The position numbers were made by a program, and so were the translations under genes. A model generated the notes under the pieces. The model worked only from the letters and a program-made list of their open reading frames with translations. It was not told the origin of the DNA and searched no databases. DNA of 64,000 nt from an uncultured Actinomycetes bacterium (GTDB taxonomy: Bacteria > Actinomycetota > Actinomycetes > S36-B12 > UBA10799). The stretch lies in NCBI GenBank assembly GCA_946803585.1, contig CAMPEQ010000007.1, forward strand, positions 404,451 to 468,450, written 5' to 3'. Below are positions 46,452 through 55,705 of this stretch, in pieces; positions within the stretch are counted from its first letter, which is position 1, and each line of letters opens with the position of its first letter.

Positions 46452-47225
46452 CTATGCCGGTGCGGAGGCGGCGAACCGTAGGCGAACGTAGTCCGCGCTT
46501 TCTTGCCCCGCTTGGTCCGCCAGCCACGGCCTGGCTAGCTCAATGGCTGTATCGATGACAGCTTCGCGCTGCTCGAGCGCGACGTCGGCCAGGAACGGTC
46601 CCCCGAAGGCACGAATCCACCCCCGCAATCCGGTAGGAAGCGGAGTCGGACGGGCGAAGATCTCAACGTTATCCACCTGGAAACCTGCGGCGGCAAGCTC
46701 GGCGGTGAACTCAGCGGCAGTTGGCAGGTAGAACGGCCGACCCGGACTCGCGTTTCCGTGAAGCGCAGCCGCGGCATTGAGCGCGAGTCCGATCGTGGAG
46801 ATGTTGCCGTGGCCGCCAAACTCCCCGACAAAGCGTCCCCTCGGGCCCAGAAGCGACCTGACTCCGCGGGTCACCTCGGAAATCTGTGGTATCCAATGCA
46901 GCGCGGCGTTGGTGAATACGGCATCGAAGGTGCCGAGATCTAGCGCACCGGAGGCGCAAAGCGATGCCAACCGCCCGGCGTCTACGACCCGCGCATCGAG
47001 CCCAGCGTTGCAGGCAGCTGCCACCATCTCGGGCGAGGAATCGATGCCGACGACCGTGGCGCCGCGTTCGACGAGCTCCTTCGTGAGTGCACCGTCGCCA
47101 CAACCGAGGTCGAGGATCCGTTCACCGGGCGCCGGATCGAGTAGCTCCAGCACGCCGCGCCCCAGCACCGGGACAAATCCCACATCCTGTTGGTAAACCT
47201 GCGCATCCCATTGATTCTGCGGCAT
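46452..47225 (-). CDS. SAM-dependent class I methyltransferase
   Basis: A 257-residue Rossmann-fold methyltransferase. Motif I is ILDLGCGDGALTKELVERGA, followed by VVGIDSSPEMVAAAC, and the post-motif FDAVFTNAALHWI resembles trans-aconitate methyltransferase/Tam-like and UbiE-like enzymes. The substrate is unknown. It lies 6 bp after the rlmN stop and 95 bp before dxr on the same strand. This methyltransferase is not part of the core gene order I know for this region, so it may be a lineage addition. Confidence 0.85.
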   Translation of the reverse strand: MPQNQWDAQVYQQDVGFVPVLGRGVLELLDPAPGERILDLGCGDGALTKELVERGATVVGIDSSPEMVAAACNAGLDARVVDAGRLASLCASGALDLGTFDAVFTNAALHWIPQISEVTRGVRSLLGPRGRFVGEFGGHGNISTIGLALNAAAALHGNASPGRPFYLPTAAEFTAELAAAGFQVDNVEIFARPTPLPTGLRGWIRAFGGPFLADVALEQREAVIDTAIELARPWLADQAGQESADYVRLRFAASAPA

Positions 47226-47231
47226 GCGGAC

Positions 47232-48362
47232 CTAGCTCGTTGTCGCAGCGAGTTGACCGCAAGCGCCGTCGATCTCCCGGCCGCGGGTATCGCGGACTGT
47301 CACCGGCACCCCGTGGGACTCAAGTCCACGAACGAACGCCCGCTCAGATTCCGGGCGTGAGGCGGTCCACTTTGACCCTGGGGTCGGATTGAGCGGGATC
47401 AGGTTCACATGAACGAGGTGCCCGGCCAGGAGCCGTCCGAGCTGATCTGCCCGATCCGCTTGGTCGTTGATATCGCGGATCAAGGCGTACTCAATCGATA
47501 CCCGTCGCTTAGTGCGTGCGGTGTATTCCCACGCTGCATCCAGGACTTCAGCTACGGGATAGCGATTGTTAATCGGGACGAGTTCGTTGCGCAACTCGTC
47601 GTCGGGAGCGTGCAGCGATACCGCGAGCGTGAACGGTAACCCCTCACCTGCGAGTTGTCGGATACGTGGGACCAGCCCAACCGTGGAGACGGTTATTCCG
47701 CGCGCGGACATCCCCAGACCTTCGGGCGCTTCGGATGTCAGCATTCGTAACGCCTTCACCACCCGGTTGTAGTTGGCCAGTGGCTCGCCCATACCCATCA
47801 AGACGACGTTGGAGATCCGGCCCGGACCACCAGCGACCTCGCCACGCTGAAGCGCTCGCGCCCCGGCCAGGACCTGCTCGACGATCTCAGCCGTCGACAT
47901 ATTCCGGGTCAGTCCGGCTTGGCCTGTTGCACAGAAGGGGCAGTTCATCGCACAGCCTGCTTGGCTCGACACGCACATCGTGACCCGATTCGGGTAGCGC
48001 ATGAGAACGCTCTCGACTAGTGCGTCATCGTGTAAGCGCCACACCTGCTTCAAGGTCGTGCCGCCGTCACACGTCAGCGCGCGCACAGGAGTGAGGATAG
48101 GGGGAAGTAGGGCGTCGACGATCTTGTCCCGAGGCCCTCCCGTTAGATCTGTCCACGCTGCCGGATCGTCTTCCAGCCGGCCATACCAGTGCCGCGACAA
48201 CTGGTCGGCGCGGAACCCCGGAAGCCCGAGTGCGCTGACGGCGTCTTTACGCTCAGCCAGAGTCAGGTCCGACAGATGCTGCGGCGGTAACGTTCCTCGC
48301 TTCTTAGCCGAGCGCTCGACAAACTCCCGTTTTGTCGACAGTGGGAGGTCTTTGCTAGCCAT
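47232..48362 (-). CDS. rlmN: Dual-specificity 23S rRNA/tRNA adenine C2-methyltransferase RlmN
   Basis: A 376-residue radical-SAM enzyme that methylates A2503 of 23S rRNA and A37 of some tRNAs. The cluster motif CAMNCPFC has Cys137, Cys141 and Cys144. [37 protein letters not shown] and [17 protein letters not shown] are present, and the C-terminal Cys (GACGQLA) that forms the methyl-carrying adduct is retained. It begins 5 bp after the cdsA stop. Confidence 0.95.
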   Translation of the reverse strand: MASKDLPLSTKREFVERSAKKRGTLPPQHLSDLTLAERKDAVSALGLPGFRADQLSRHWYGRLEDDPAAWTDLTGGPRDKIVDALLPPILTPVRALTCDGGTTLKQVWRLHDDALVESVLMRYPNRVTMCVSSQAGCAMNCPFCATGQAGLTRNMSTAEIVEQVLAGARALQRGEVAGGPGRISNVVLMGMGEPLANYNRVVKALRMLTSEAPEGLGMSARGITVSTVGLVPRIRQLAGEGLPFTLAVSLHAPDDELRNELVPINNRYPVAEVLDAAWEYTARTKRRVSIEYALIRDINDQADRADQLGRLLAGHLVHVNLIPLNPTPGSKWTASRPESERAFVRGLESHGVPVTVRDTRGREIDGACGQLAATTS

Positions 48363-48367
48363 CAGTT

Positions 48368-49228
48368 CTAGCTACCGAGGAAGAAGTAGAAGAGCGCCCA
48401 CGAGACGAACGCATTCGGAATCAACGAGTCGAGTCGATCCATCACACCACCGTGACCGGGGAGCAGTTTGCTCATATCCTTCACGCCAAGGTCGCGCTTG
48501 ATCGCACTCTCGGCAAAGTCTCCGGCAGTGGCCGCAACGGTCATAACCGCGCCGGTGATCGCACCCTGCCACCAGGGAGCATCGACGAGCCAAACGAACA
48601 ACCACGCACCGATGGACATCGCGACGACGACTGAGCCGGCAAAACCCTCCCACGACTTCTTGGGACTGATTTGCGGGGCGATGGGGTTCTTACCGAACAG
48701 CACTCCCGCTGCGTAACCACCGACATCGTTGGCGATCGTGAGCGCAACGAAGATGACCACCAGTTGCGGGCCATCACCTTGCCGAAGAGTCAGCATGACG
48801 AATCCGACCATGAACGGCAGGTAGGCGGCCGTGAAGACTGTTGCAGTGACGTCTTTGACGTAGCCGTCTGTTCCCCGCCGGATTCGCCACATCAGGACAA
48901 AGACGACGATGGCGCCGAAGGTCACCAACTGTGCGATGACGCCCCACTGATAGGTCGCTGCCGAGCAGGCGACAGCCCCTAGGTAGAGCGGCGTACGGGC
49001 AATGCGAATCCCGACGTTGGCAAAGGAGTTGGTGATCTCCCAGATGCCGATACAGATCGCCGTTCCGGCGAGGATGACGAACAGCCATTGGTAGGTAAAC
49101 AGGGTCAGCAGCGCAATGCCGCCAATCGCGACGCCAACTCCGATAGCGGCAGGTAAGTTCCGGCCTGCCTTACTCTTCTTGGCAGGCTCGGCGGCAGCGT
49201 CTTCTACGGGCTGCACAGCATCATCCAC
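48368..49228 (-). CDS. cdsA: Phosphatidate cytidylyltransferase
   Basis: A 286-residue polytopic membrane enzyme that makes CDP-diacylglycerol, the precursor used by PgsA. The signature [20 protein letters not shown] followed by GVMDRLDS is complete near the C-terminus. About eight hydrophobic helices follow a polar Lys/Ala-rich N-terminal tail. It begins 3 bp after the frr stop. Confidence 0.95.
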   Translation of the reverse strand: MDDAVQPVEDAAAEPAKKSKAGRNLPAAIGVGVAIGGIALLTLFTYQWLFVILAGTAICIGIWEITNSFANVGIRIARTPLYLGAVACSAATYQWGVIAQLVTFGAIVVFVLMWRIRRGTDGYVKDVTATVFTAAYLPFMVGFVMLTLRQGDGPQLVVIFVALTIANDVGGYAAGVLFGKNPIAPQISPKKSWEGFAGSVVVAMSIGAWLFVWLVDAPWWQGAITGAVMTVAATAGDFAESAIKRDLGVKDMSKLLPGHGGVMDRLDSLIPNAFVSWALFYFFLGS

Positions 49229-49231
49229 GGG

Positions 49232-49789
49232 CTAAACCTCAAGCAGTTCGGCTTCTTTGTTCTTGAGGATGTCGTCGACGTGTTGCACGTGCTTGCCGGT
49301 GACATCGTCAAGCTGCTTCTCAGCCCGACGAACGTCATCCTCCCCTGCATCACCGTCTTTCATCAACTTTTCGAGTTCATCCTTGGCGTGGCGTCGGATA
49401 TTGCGGATTGATACGCGAGCATCTTCGGCCTTGGAACGAGCAACCTTGATGTACTCCTTGCGGCGCTCCTCGGTGAGAACTGGAAGCACTACCCGAACGA
49501 GTTTGCCGTCGTTGGTGGGGTTAACGCCGAGGTCTGATTCCCGAATCGCCTTCTCGATCTCGTTCATCGCAGACTGGTCGTAGGGCGTAATCAGAATCAT
49601 GCGGGCTTCAGGCGTCTGGAAGGACGCAACCTGGTTGAGCGGAGTCTGAGTTCCGTAGTACTCCACCGTAATCTTGGCAAACATCGCTGGTGTCGCTCGT
49701 CCAGTACGAATCGTCGCGAAGTCCTCGCGGGCAACTTGGATTGCCTTGTCCATCTTTGCTTCGGCTTCGAGCAGAATCTCGTCAATCAC
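49232..49789 (-). CDS. frr: Ribosome recycling factor
   Basis: A 185-residue protein of the standard length that splits post-termination ribosomes with EF-G. FATIRTGRATPAMFAKITVEYYG, TPLNQVASFQTPEARM and VRVVLPVLTEERRKEYIKVAR are diagnostic. It lies 41 bp downstream of pyrH, as in most bacteria. Confidence 0.97.
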   Translation of the reverse strand: MIDEILLEAEAKMDKAIQVAREDFATIRTGRATPAMFAKITVEYYGTQTPLNQVASFQTPEARMILITPYDQSAMNEIEKAIRESDLGVNPTNDGKLVRVVLPVLTEERRKEYIKVARSKAEDARVSIRNIRRHAKDELEKLMKDGDAGEDDVRRAEKQLDDVTGKHVQHVDDILKNKEAELLEV

Positions 49790-49830
49790 GGTTACTCCAA
49801 AGGGTCGAATCGATGTGAGAGTTTGTAGGT

Positions 49831-50607
49831 CTACGCCTCGGCGGCGACAAGGGTGCCGATCCGCTCACCGGCAACAGCGCGGGCGATATTCCCTTCCGTC
49901 ATTAGGTCAAAGACGATAATCGGCATCGCGTTGTCGCGGCACAAGCTGATCGCCGTAGCGTCGGCCACCTTGAGGTCTTGGGTCAGGACATCGTCGTAGG
50001 TGAGTCGGTCGTATCGCACTGCGTTTGGATTGTGGCGCGGATCGTCGTCGTAGACACCATCGACGCTCTTGGCCATCAAGACGACCTGGCCGCCAGTTTC
50101 CAGCGCTCGTTGGGCCGCGCAGGTGTCGGTCGAGAAGAAAGGCACTCCCAACCCGGCACCAAAGATCACAACGCGGCCCTTTTCCATGTGCCGAATTGCT
50201 CGCCGAGGCGTGTATGGCTCCGCCACTTGCCCCATCGCGATCGCCGTCTGAACTCGGGTTTCGACCCCCTGGCGTTCGAGAAAGTCTTGCAGCGCAAGGC
50301 AGTTCATTACTGTCCCGAGCATGCCCATGTAGTCGGCTCTGGATCGATCCATCCCACGATCGGATAGCTCCGCGCCACGAAAGTAGTTACCGCCACCGAT
50401 AACGATCGCGACTTCCGCACCACCGGCCACCACATCGGAGATCTGCCGCGCAATGGCGGACACGACGTCGGGATCGACGCCAAGTCCGCCACCGCCAGCA
50501 AAAGCCTCACCGGAGAGTTTGAGGAGCACCCGATCCCATCCCTGTTCCGGGATATCTGACCACCGCTCGACGGTGCCTTCCAACGTGGGCTGGACCGCTG
50601 AGGGCAT
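49831..50607 (-). CDS. pyrH: UMP kinase
   Basis: A 258-residue amino-acid-kinase-fold enzyme that converts UMP to [50 protein letters not shown] and [15 protein letters not shown] are diagnostic. The first 20 residues ([20 protein letters not shown]) are an extension beyond the shortest homologues. It lies 56 bp downstream of tsf. Confidence 0.96.
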   Translation of the reverse strand: MPSAVQPTLEGTVERWSDIPEQGWDRVLLKLSGEAFAGGGGLGVDPDVVSAIARQISDVVAGGAEVAIVIGGGNYFRGAELSDRGMDRSRADYMGMLGTVMNCLALQDFLERQGVETRVQTAIAMGQVAEPYTPRRAIRHMEKGRVVIFGAGLGVPFFSTDTCAAQRALETGGQVVLMAKSVDGVYDDDPRHNPNAVRYDRLTYDDVLTQDLKVADATAISLCRDNAMPIIVFDLMTEGNIARAVAGERIGTLVAAEA

Positions 50608-50663
50608 TTCGGGGATCCTCTCGACTGAATCGAACGTGCCGGTACCTAGCTAACGTGAGAAGA

Positions 50664-51500
50664 CTAGGCCTGTCCGACCTTGAACCGCGCGAAACGAGTG
50701 ACGTTCGCGTTTGACTCAGCCAGAATCGTCTTGATCGTCTTCTTGTTATCGCGCACGTACGACTGCTCGAGCAGGCACGTGTCCTTGAAGAAGCCATTAG
50801 TGCGACCATCAACGATCTTGGAGATCGCCGCCTCGGGCTTACCTTCTTCACGGGCCGTCTCTTCGGCGATCCGGCGCTCATTGGCGACAACATCGGCCGG
50901 AACGTCCTCGCGCGTGAGGTAGCGCGGTGCCATCGCGGCAATATGCTGTGCGATCCCCTTCGCCAGCTCCTCGTTGTCGACATCGAGCTCGACGAGGGCG
51001 CCAACGCTTGGTGGTAGCGCGGGATCGTGCTTGTGAAGATAGACGAAGACCGAACCGTCTTCGAACCGAGCAAAGCGGCGGATCTCGATCTTCTCACCGA
51101 GGCTGATATTTGCCTCGTTGAGCAGCTCTTGAACCGTCTGGCCTGATTCGATCTCGGCAGCCATGAGCTCGGCGACATCACCGGGCTTGGTGGTGGCCAC
51201 AAAGCTAGTCACCTGCGCGGCAAGGTCTTGGAACCCCTGCGTCTTGGCGACGAAGTCCGTCTCACAGTTCAGCTCAAGAAGCACTCCATGGGAGGTTCCT
51301 TCGAAGTGAGCGTGGACTAGGCCGTTGGAGGCATTTCGGTCCTGGCGCTTTCCGACGTCCTTGGCACCCTTGATGCGTAGGACTTCAATCGCCTTATCGA
51401 AGTCGCCTTCGGCTTCCTCTAGCGCACGTTTGCAGTCCATCATTCCTGCACCCGTGAGCTCACGCAGACGCTTGACGTCGGCGGCGGCTACCCCTGCCAT
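50664..51500 (-). CDS. tsf: Elongation factor Ts
   Basis: A 278-residue nucleotide-exchange factor for EF-Tu. The UBA-like N-terminus [20 protein letters not shown] and [20 protein letters not shown] are diagnostic. The open frame extends 75 codons upstream antiphase through rpsB. I choose ATG 51500, which has AAGGAG inside the rpsB end and begins 1 bp after the rpsB stop. It forms an operon with rpsB. Confidence 0.97.
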   Translation of the reverse strand: MAGVAAADVKRLRELTGAGMMDCKRALEEAEGDFDKAIEVLRIKGAKDVGKRQDRNASNGLVHAHFEGTSHGVLLELNCETDFVAKTQGFQDLAAQVTSFVATTKPGDVAELMAAEIESGQTVQELLNEANISLGEKIEIRRFARFEDGSVFVYLHKHDPALPPSVGALVELDVDNEELAKGIAQHIAAMAPRYLTREDVPADVVANERRIAEETAREEGKPEAAISKIVDGRTNGFFKDTCLLEQSYVRDNKKTIKTILAESNANVTRFARFKVGQA

Positions 51501-51501
51501 A

Positions 51502-52443
51502 TCAGGCTCCTTCATTCTCGATAAGAGCAGTTTCGGCTGACTTCTCTGGATCAAGGGTCGGAACAATGTGCCCCTCAACCTCAACCTGAGGAACGCCAAC
51601 GGCGTCGCCTGACTTGTCAGACTCCTCTGTTGCCGCTGGCGCAGCATCAGCGGCCGGTGCCGACTCATCAGCCTTAGCCGCGAGTTGCTCGGTCTCCCAC
51701 TCCGGAAGCGGTTCCACATCCGCACCTTCGGAAGCAGCAGCGGCTGCTCCGGCGCGAGTCATAAGACCCTCGGCGGCAGCATCAGCGATTACCCGCGTCA
51801 GCAGACCGACGGCGCGAATCGCGTCATCGTTACCGGGAACTGGGTAGTCAACGAGATCTGGGTCGCAGTTGGTGTCAAGGATTGCCACGACCGGGATGTT
51901 GAGCTTGCGGGCCTCAGCAACGGCTAGGGCCTCCTTGTTGGTGTCAACAATCCACACAACACTCGGGACGCGGGCCATATTGCGGATTCCGCCGAGCGTG
52001 CGAGTGAGCTTCTCCTTCTCGCGGCTCATCATGAGGAGTTCTTTCTTGGTGCGTCCACCTGAACCGGCAACGTCGTCGAGATCCATCTCTTCGAGTTCCT
52101 TCAGGCGCTGCAGACGCTTGTGCACGGTCTGGAAGTTAGTGAGCATTCCACCGAGCCAGCGCTGGTTGACGTACGGCATTCCGACGCGGGTTGCTTGGCT
52201 TTCGATTGCCTCTTGAGCCTGCTTCTTGGTTCCCACAAAGAGAATCGTGCCGCCGTGGGCCACGGTCTCTCTAACGAACTCGTAGGCCCGATCCAGGAAC
52301 GTGAGGGACTGGGTGAGGTCCACAATGTAGGTGCCATTGCGCTCGGTCATGATGAAGCGCTTCATCTTCGGATTCCAGCGACGTGTCTGGTGTCCGAAGT
52401 GGACTCCTGATTCCATCAGCTGACGCATCGTGACGACGGCCAT
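51502..52443 (-). CDS. rpsB: 30S ribosomal protein S2
   Basis: A 313-residue protein. [29 protein letters not shown] and [20 protein letters not shown] are diagnostic, followed by [20 protein letters not shown] and the [20 protein letters not shown] block. The last 75 residues are an Ala/Glu/Asp-rich tail typical of actinobacterial S2. A strong AAAGGA ribosome-binding site lies 6 bp before the ATG, and a two-part hairpin lies 25-56 nt upstream. Confidence 0.97.
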   Translation of the reverse strand: MAVVTMRQLMESGVHFGHQTRRWNPKMKRFIMTERNGTYIVDLTQSLTFLDRAYEFVRETVAHGGTILFVGTKKQAQEAIESQATRVGMPYVNQRWLGGMLTNFQTVHKRLQRLKELEEMDLDDVAGSGGRTKKELLMMSREKEKLTRTLGGIRNMARVPSVVWIVDTNKEALAVAEARKLNIPVVAILDTNCDPDLVDYPVPGNDDAIRAVGLLTRVIADAAAEGLMTRAGAAAAASEGADVEPLPEWETEQLAAKADESAPAADAAPAATEESDKSGDAVGVPQVEVEGHIVPTLDPEKSAETALIENEGA

Positions 52444-52754
52444 AGGTCTTCCTTTCAGCGCAACTCGCTATCTGCCTTCTCAGCGAGAAGTACAGATAGT
52501 CGTGCTGCTATTCGGTTGAAGCAGTGCCGGTTGACACTGCGCCTCTCCCGCCCACGTGCGCCGCTACAAAACTATGTAGACCTCGGTCACGATGGCCACC
52601 TTGCGGTGGGTACGGGATGTGATGTCACAAGGGAGAACTTGTGCGGGCAGAAGTCTACGGCAGTGCGCTTCCACAGGTTTGACTGAGCCGCCCATATTCC
52701 ACAACTGGTGTTGTGGGCCCAGCGCGAACCTGCCGGCCGGGGCAGGATCAATAG
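52444..52754. other. Divergent intergenic region between rpsB and the LytM-like gene
   Basis: This 311-bp stretch holds no gene I can support. On the minus strand next to rpsB lie its ribosome-binding site and the hairpin at 52468-52499. At the other end is AGGA 7-10 bp before the ATG of the plus-strand gene. I could not fix a convincing -35/-10 pair for either gene; a rpsB promoter must lie here because the upstream neighbour runs the other way. Confidence 0.6.
52468..52499 (-). promoter_or_regulatory. Two-part hairpin in the rpsB leader
   Basis: An outer 7-bp stem (52468-52474 with 52493-52499, CTATCTG/CAGATAG) encloses an inner 6-bp stem (52476-52481 with 52485-52490, CTTCTC/GAGAAG) with a 3-nt loop and a small 1 x 2 internal bulge. 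It ends 25 nt before the rpsB ATG. E. coli S2 represses its own mRNA through leader structure, so an S2-binding leader is a fair hypothesis here; the structure itself is plain in the sequence. Confidence 0.6.
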
Positions 52755-53549
52755 ATGCTGACACTTCTACTTCGAGCAGTGAGCTCACTACCTAGCGTGC
52801 AATACCAATGCAGGTTCTATTCGGTGCGCCGCCTCTTAGTCGCAGTGCTTAGCTCGCTCGCCTTGGTATGTCTACTGTGCGCTCCTGCCAACGGCGCTAC
52901 GTCCTTCGGACCGACCGATTCTCAGTGGCGGGCGCCGGTAGGCCCGCCACTGGCACCAGATGTCAGCAATCACTTCGATCCACCGGCTCACAACTGGCTG
53001 TCGGGCCATCGTGGGGTTGATTTGGCAACGACGCCTGGAGTTGCCGTCCACGCCGCTGGGCCAGGGACGATCACGTTCGCTGCCCGTATCGCCGATCGAG
53101 GTGTTGTGGTGGTCAGCCACGGAACTCTGCGCACCACTTATGAGCCGGTCGAGGCCAGCCTGCCTGTGGGAAGCACAGTGACCGGCGATTCCGTGATAGG
53201 CATCGTTGGAATGGGCGGGCATTGCAGTTCTCGGTGCTTGCATTGGGGACTTCGGCGCGGCGAGCAATACCTGGATCCACTTGCCTTGCTAAATCAATCA
53301 CCACCGGCACTCAAGCCGCTCGGTAGCAACCTCTCTCTAGCGGAGAAGGGGCTCAACGGACTATCAGCAACTTCCGTCACGGTTGCAAACCAATCGGTGG
53401 GGACTCGTTCGCTCGCGCAGTCGGTAACAGTGACGCCCGAGGGTCAACAGACTGATGAGTCAGGAAGCCGTTCTGGCCTCGGACTCATTAGTGGAATAGC
53501 AGTGACCGCTGCGGCGATTGGGGCGCTTGCGAGACGGCGGTCCAGGTGA
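52755..53549 (+). CDS. Exported LytM/M23-fold protein, probably catalytically degenerate
   Basis: A 264-residue protein with an N-terminal signal segment (RRLLVAVLSSLALVCLLCAPANG, about 25-47), an M23 domain (about 80-180) and a C-terminal hydrophobic helix plus RRRSR. The zinc ligands His85, Asp89 (HRGVD) and His163 (LHWG) are present. The two catalytic histidines of active LytM enzymes look replaced: the Tyr-x-His position reads TYEPV, and the His-x-His motif reads CLH (Cys161). Such domains often act as activators or binders of other cell-wall enzymes. No LPxTG motif is present. The start is ATG 52755 with AGGA upstream; GTG 52824 is a possible later start. A homologue next to rpsB is common in actinobacteria. 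Confidence 0.82.
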   Translation: MLTLLLRAVSSLPSVQYQCRFYSVRRLLVAVLSSLALVCLLCAPANGATSFGPTDSQWRAPVGPPLAPDVSNHFDPPAHNWLSGHRGVDLATTPGVAVHAAGPGTITFAARIADRGVVVVSHGTLRTTYEPVEASLPVGSTVTGDSVIGIVGMGGHCSSRCLHWGLRRGEQYLDPLALLNQSPPALKPLGSNLSLAEKGLNGLSATSVTVANQSVGTRSLAQSVTVTPEGQQTDESGSRSGLGLISGIAVTAAAIGALARRRSR

Positions 53550-53567
53550 GGCCAGTAGCAAGCCACT

Positions 53568-53644
53568 AGCGATGTGTGCTGACCATCGCTTCAAGATGAG
53601 CTAGTGATCCTGTGCTCGCCTGATGGGCTGGCGATCGCTAGCTC
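53568..53644. terminator. Paired hairpins between convergent genes (bidirectional terminator)
   Basis: Hairpin 1: AGCGATG (53568-53574) with CATCGCT (53584-53590), 9-nt loop. Hairpin 2: 53598-53609 with 53633-53644, 12 pairs including one T-G, with an inner loop of 23 nt; it covers the stop codon of the sigma-factor gene (53638-53640). Both lie just past the stop of the LytM-like gene. There is no T-run on either strand, as is usual for high-GC terminators. Confidence 0.55.
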
Positions 53645-54645
53645 GCCTCAGCTGCGTCCGTCATCTTCGAGCGCAACTGCAGCACTGCTTTGGTATGGAG
53701 CTGACAAGCTCTGCTCTCCGATACCCCCAGTACCTGTCCTATCTCGTTTAGCGTCAAGCCCTCGTAGTAGTAAAGAGTGACAACGATCTTCTCTCGTTCG
53801 GGGAGCACAGCGATCGAGTCCGCGAGGATGTACTTAGTCTCCTCGTCTTCAAGTACTGAGACTGGGTCCTCGGCCCGGGGATCCATCAACGATTCCCCGA
53901 GCGTCGCGCCGTCTCCTCGATCCCCACCGGCATGCATAAGCTCGTCGAGGGCAACAACGTTAACGAAGGAGACCTGGCTAAAGATCTTCCGCAGGGCGGT
54001 GACGTCTAACTCCATCTCCGCGGCCACCTCCTCTTCGGAGGGGCTGCGCTGCAGCTTAGCTTCGAGGGTCGCGTAGGCCCGCTCAACGTCTTTCGCTTTA
54101 CTGCGTACCGATCGAGGCACCCAATCGATACTTCGCAGCTCATCAATGATGGCACCGCGGATTCGGCTGATCGCGTAGGTCTCGAACTTTATCGTTCGCG
54201 ACAGATCAAACTTCACGATCGCGTCCATGAGCCCAAATATCCCGTATGAGACCAGATCAGCCTGATCTACATTGCTAGGTAGCCCCACACCGACCCGACC
54301 AGCAACGTATTTGACCAGCGGCGAATAGTGCAAGATCAACTGCTCGCGGAGTGTCTCCTCGCCCGATTCCTTGTAATCGCGCCAGAGCGTTGCGAGGCGC
54401 TCCTCACTCTCGTCTGCGGCGAGCGCATCAGGATCCAACGTCATATCTGAGCCAACTGAACTAGTCTCGAGCAACGGTGGGTTAACACTTGAAACACCTT
54501 CGCTCACCGACCCTCGCTGTTGCGGCACCGCGCTCGTACGCGCATCCACTTCCTGACCAGTATCAGTTATTTCGCGCGGGTCAGCATCCTGAGGGGACCG
54601 CGCTTGCGCGGCTGGGCCCTCACGCCCGGGGATGCGCTTGCTCAT
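53638..54645 (-). CDS. whiG: RNA polymerase sigma factor, WhiG/FliA type
   Basis: A 335-residue group 3 sigma factor. Region 2 has [40 protein letters not shown] and [20 protein letters not shown] followed by [15 protein letters not shown]. Region 3 ([17 protein letters not shown]) and region 4 ([37 protein letters not shown]) follow. Streptomyces WhiG (about 280 residues) drives sporulation; FliA homologues drive flagellar genes. Here about 67 extra polar residues precede the core. ATG 54645 has GAGG upstream and overlaps the xerC end by 26 bp; the internal ATG 54444 lacks a ribosome-binding site. Which regulon it serves cannot be told from the window. Confidence 0.88.
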   Translation of the reverse strand: MSKRIPGREGPAAQARSPQDADPREITDTGQEVDARTSAVPQQRGSVSEGVSSVNPPLLETSSVGSDMTLDPDALAADESEERLATLWRDYKESGEETLREQLILHYSPLVKYVAGRVGVGLPSNVDQADLVSYGIFGLMDAIVKFDLSRTIKFETYAISRIRGAIIDELRSIDWVPRSVRSKAKDVERAYATLEAKLQRSPSEEEVAAEMELDVTALRKIFSQVSFVNVVALDELMHAGGDRGDGATLGESLMDPRAEDPVSVLEDEETKYILADSIAVLPEREKIVVTLYYYEGLTLNEIGQVLGVSESRACQLHTKAVLQLRSKMTDAAEAS

Positions 54646-55582
54646 AGCTTGACCTCAACCGATCGAGTGAAACGTGGGTGTAGAGCTGAGTTGTCGAGAG
54701 ATTAGCGTGTCCAAGCAACTCTTGAACGGTTCGCAAGTCAGCACCGCCCTCAAGGACATGCGTCGCTGCGGTGTGTCGCAAGCCATGCGGCGCCACGTGT
54801 GGAACGCCAGAAATCCCCGCTGTCACTGAGGTAACGACACGTCTCGCGGCCCGTTGATCAAGCCTCCCACCACGCTGTCCGAGAAATGCGGCTCCGTTAC
54901 TCTCTGTCGTCACCCAGCTCGGTCGTCCCGCGTTTAGCCATCGCTGCAGTGCTCCAGCCGACGGCGCACTCATAGGTACGACCCGCTGCTTGTTTCCCTT
55001 TCCAAGGACTCGCACGGTCCGTCTTTCAAAATCAATGTCGGCGATGTCTAGGCCACAGAGCTCACTGACTCGCAGTGCCGACCCATACAGCAGTTCCAGC
55101 ATCGCCTCATCACGGAGTTCGATCACACTTCGACTCTCGCTCGGTTTCGCACTAACGGAAACCGAATTCAGCACCTGCGACATCTGATCCTGGCGCAGCA
55201 CTGTTGGGAGAGTTCGAGAAACCCGCGGTGAGGCCAACCGGAGTCCAGAGTCCCCTTCCGCCAATCCAACGGCTTGCAGCCACGCTGTGAAGGTCCGAAC
55301 TGAGGCCACCCGGCGGGCAATCGTTGTGCGCGCGCATCGAGCAGTTTGCGCCGCCAACCAGGTACGCAACACCGCCAGCGAGAGAGTCCCCGGATCATCG
55401 ACCCCATACCGATGCGCATGCGCGGCTAAGCTACGGATATCGGTGCGGTAAGCCCTGATCGTATGTTCACTTCGACGTTTCTCGTACCGCAGATAGTCCT
55501 CGAAAGCCTCTATGGCGGCATCCCACTTGGTCCCCACACTATGGTCAATGCCACTACTCCGTGGTTGCGGACTATCCGTCAT
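54620..55582 (-). CDS. xerC: Site-specific tyrosine recombinase XerC-like
   Basis: A 320-residue tyrosine recombinase. The catalytic residues are all present: Arg171 (SALRVSEL), Lys195 (GKGNKQR), His266 and Arg269 ([10 protein letters not shown]), His292 and the nucleophile Tyr301 ([15 protein letters not shown]). The N-terminal SAM-like core-binding domain ([20 protein letters not shown]) is intact. The XerC/XerD pair resolves chromosome dimers at dif with FtsK. The location between dprA and whiG is conserved, so this is the housekeeping enzyme and not a mobile-element integrase. A 123-bp gap separates it from dprA. Confidence 0.93.
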   Translation of the reverse strand: MTDSPQPRSSGIDHSVGTKWDAAIEAFEDYLRYEKRRSEHTIRAYRTDIRSLAAHAHRYGVDDPGTLSLAVLRTWLAAQTARCARTTIARRVASVRTFTAWLQAVGLAEGDSGLRLASPRVSRTLPTVLRQDQMSQVLNSVSVSAKPSESRSVIELRDEAMLELLYGSALRVSELCGLDIADIDFERRTVRVLGKGNKQRVVPMSAPSAGALQRWLNAGRPSWVTTESNGAAFLGQRGGRLDQRAARRVVTSVTAGISGVPHVAPHGLRHTAATHVLEGGADLRTVQELLGHANLSTTQLYTHVSLDRLRSSYEQAHPRA

Positions 55583-55705
55583 GAGATCACCGTGCCCTGC
55601 ACGCCCGGAATCGTCAAACGCACGGACAGAAGTTGGCTAACCATTCACCGAGCGCAGCATTTTTGAGCAGGCCAGGTCCGCGACCCGCGCACGCTTCGCG
55701 CCTCC

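Noticed and set aside
54620-55582. Tyrosine recombinase as sign of an integrated element
   Set aside because: It is in the conserved dprA-xerC-whiG position, and no attachment-site repeats, tRNA or phage genes flank it.
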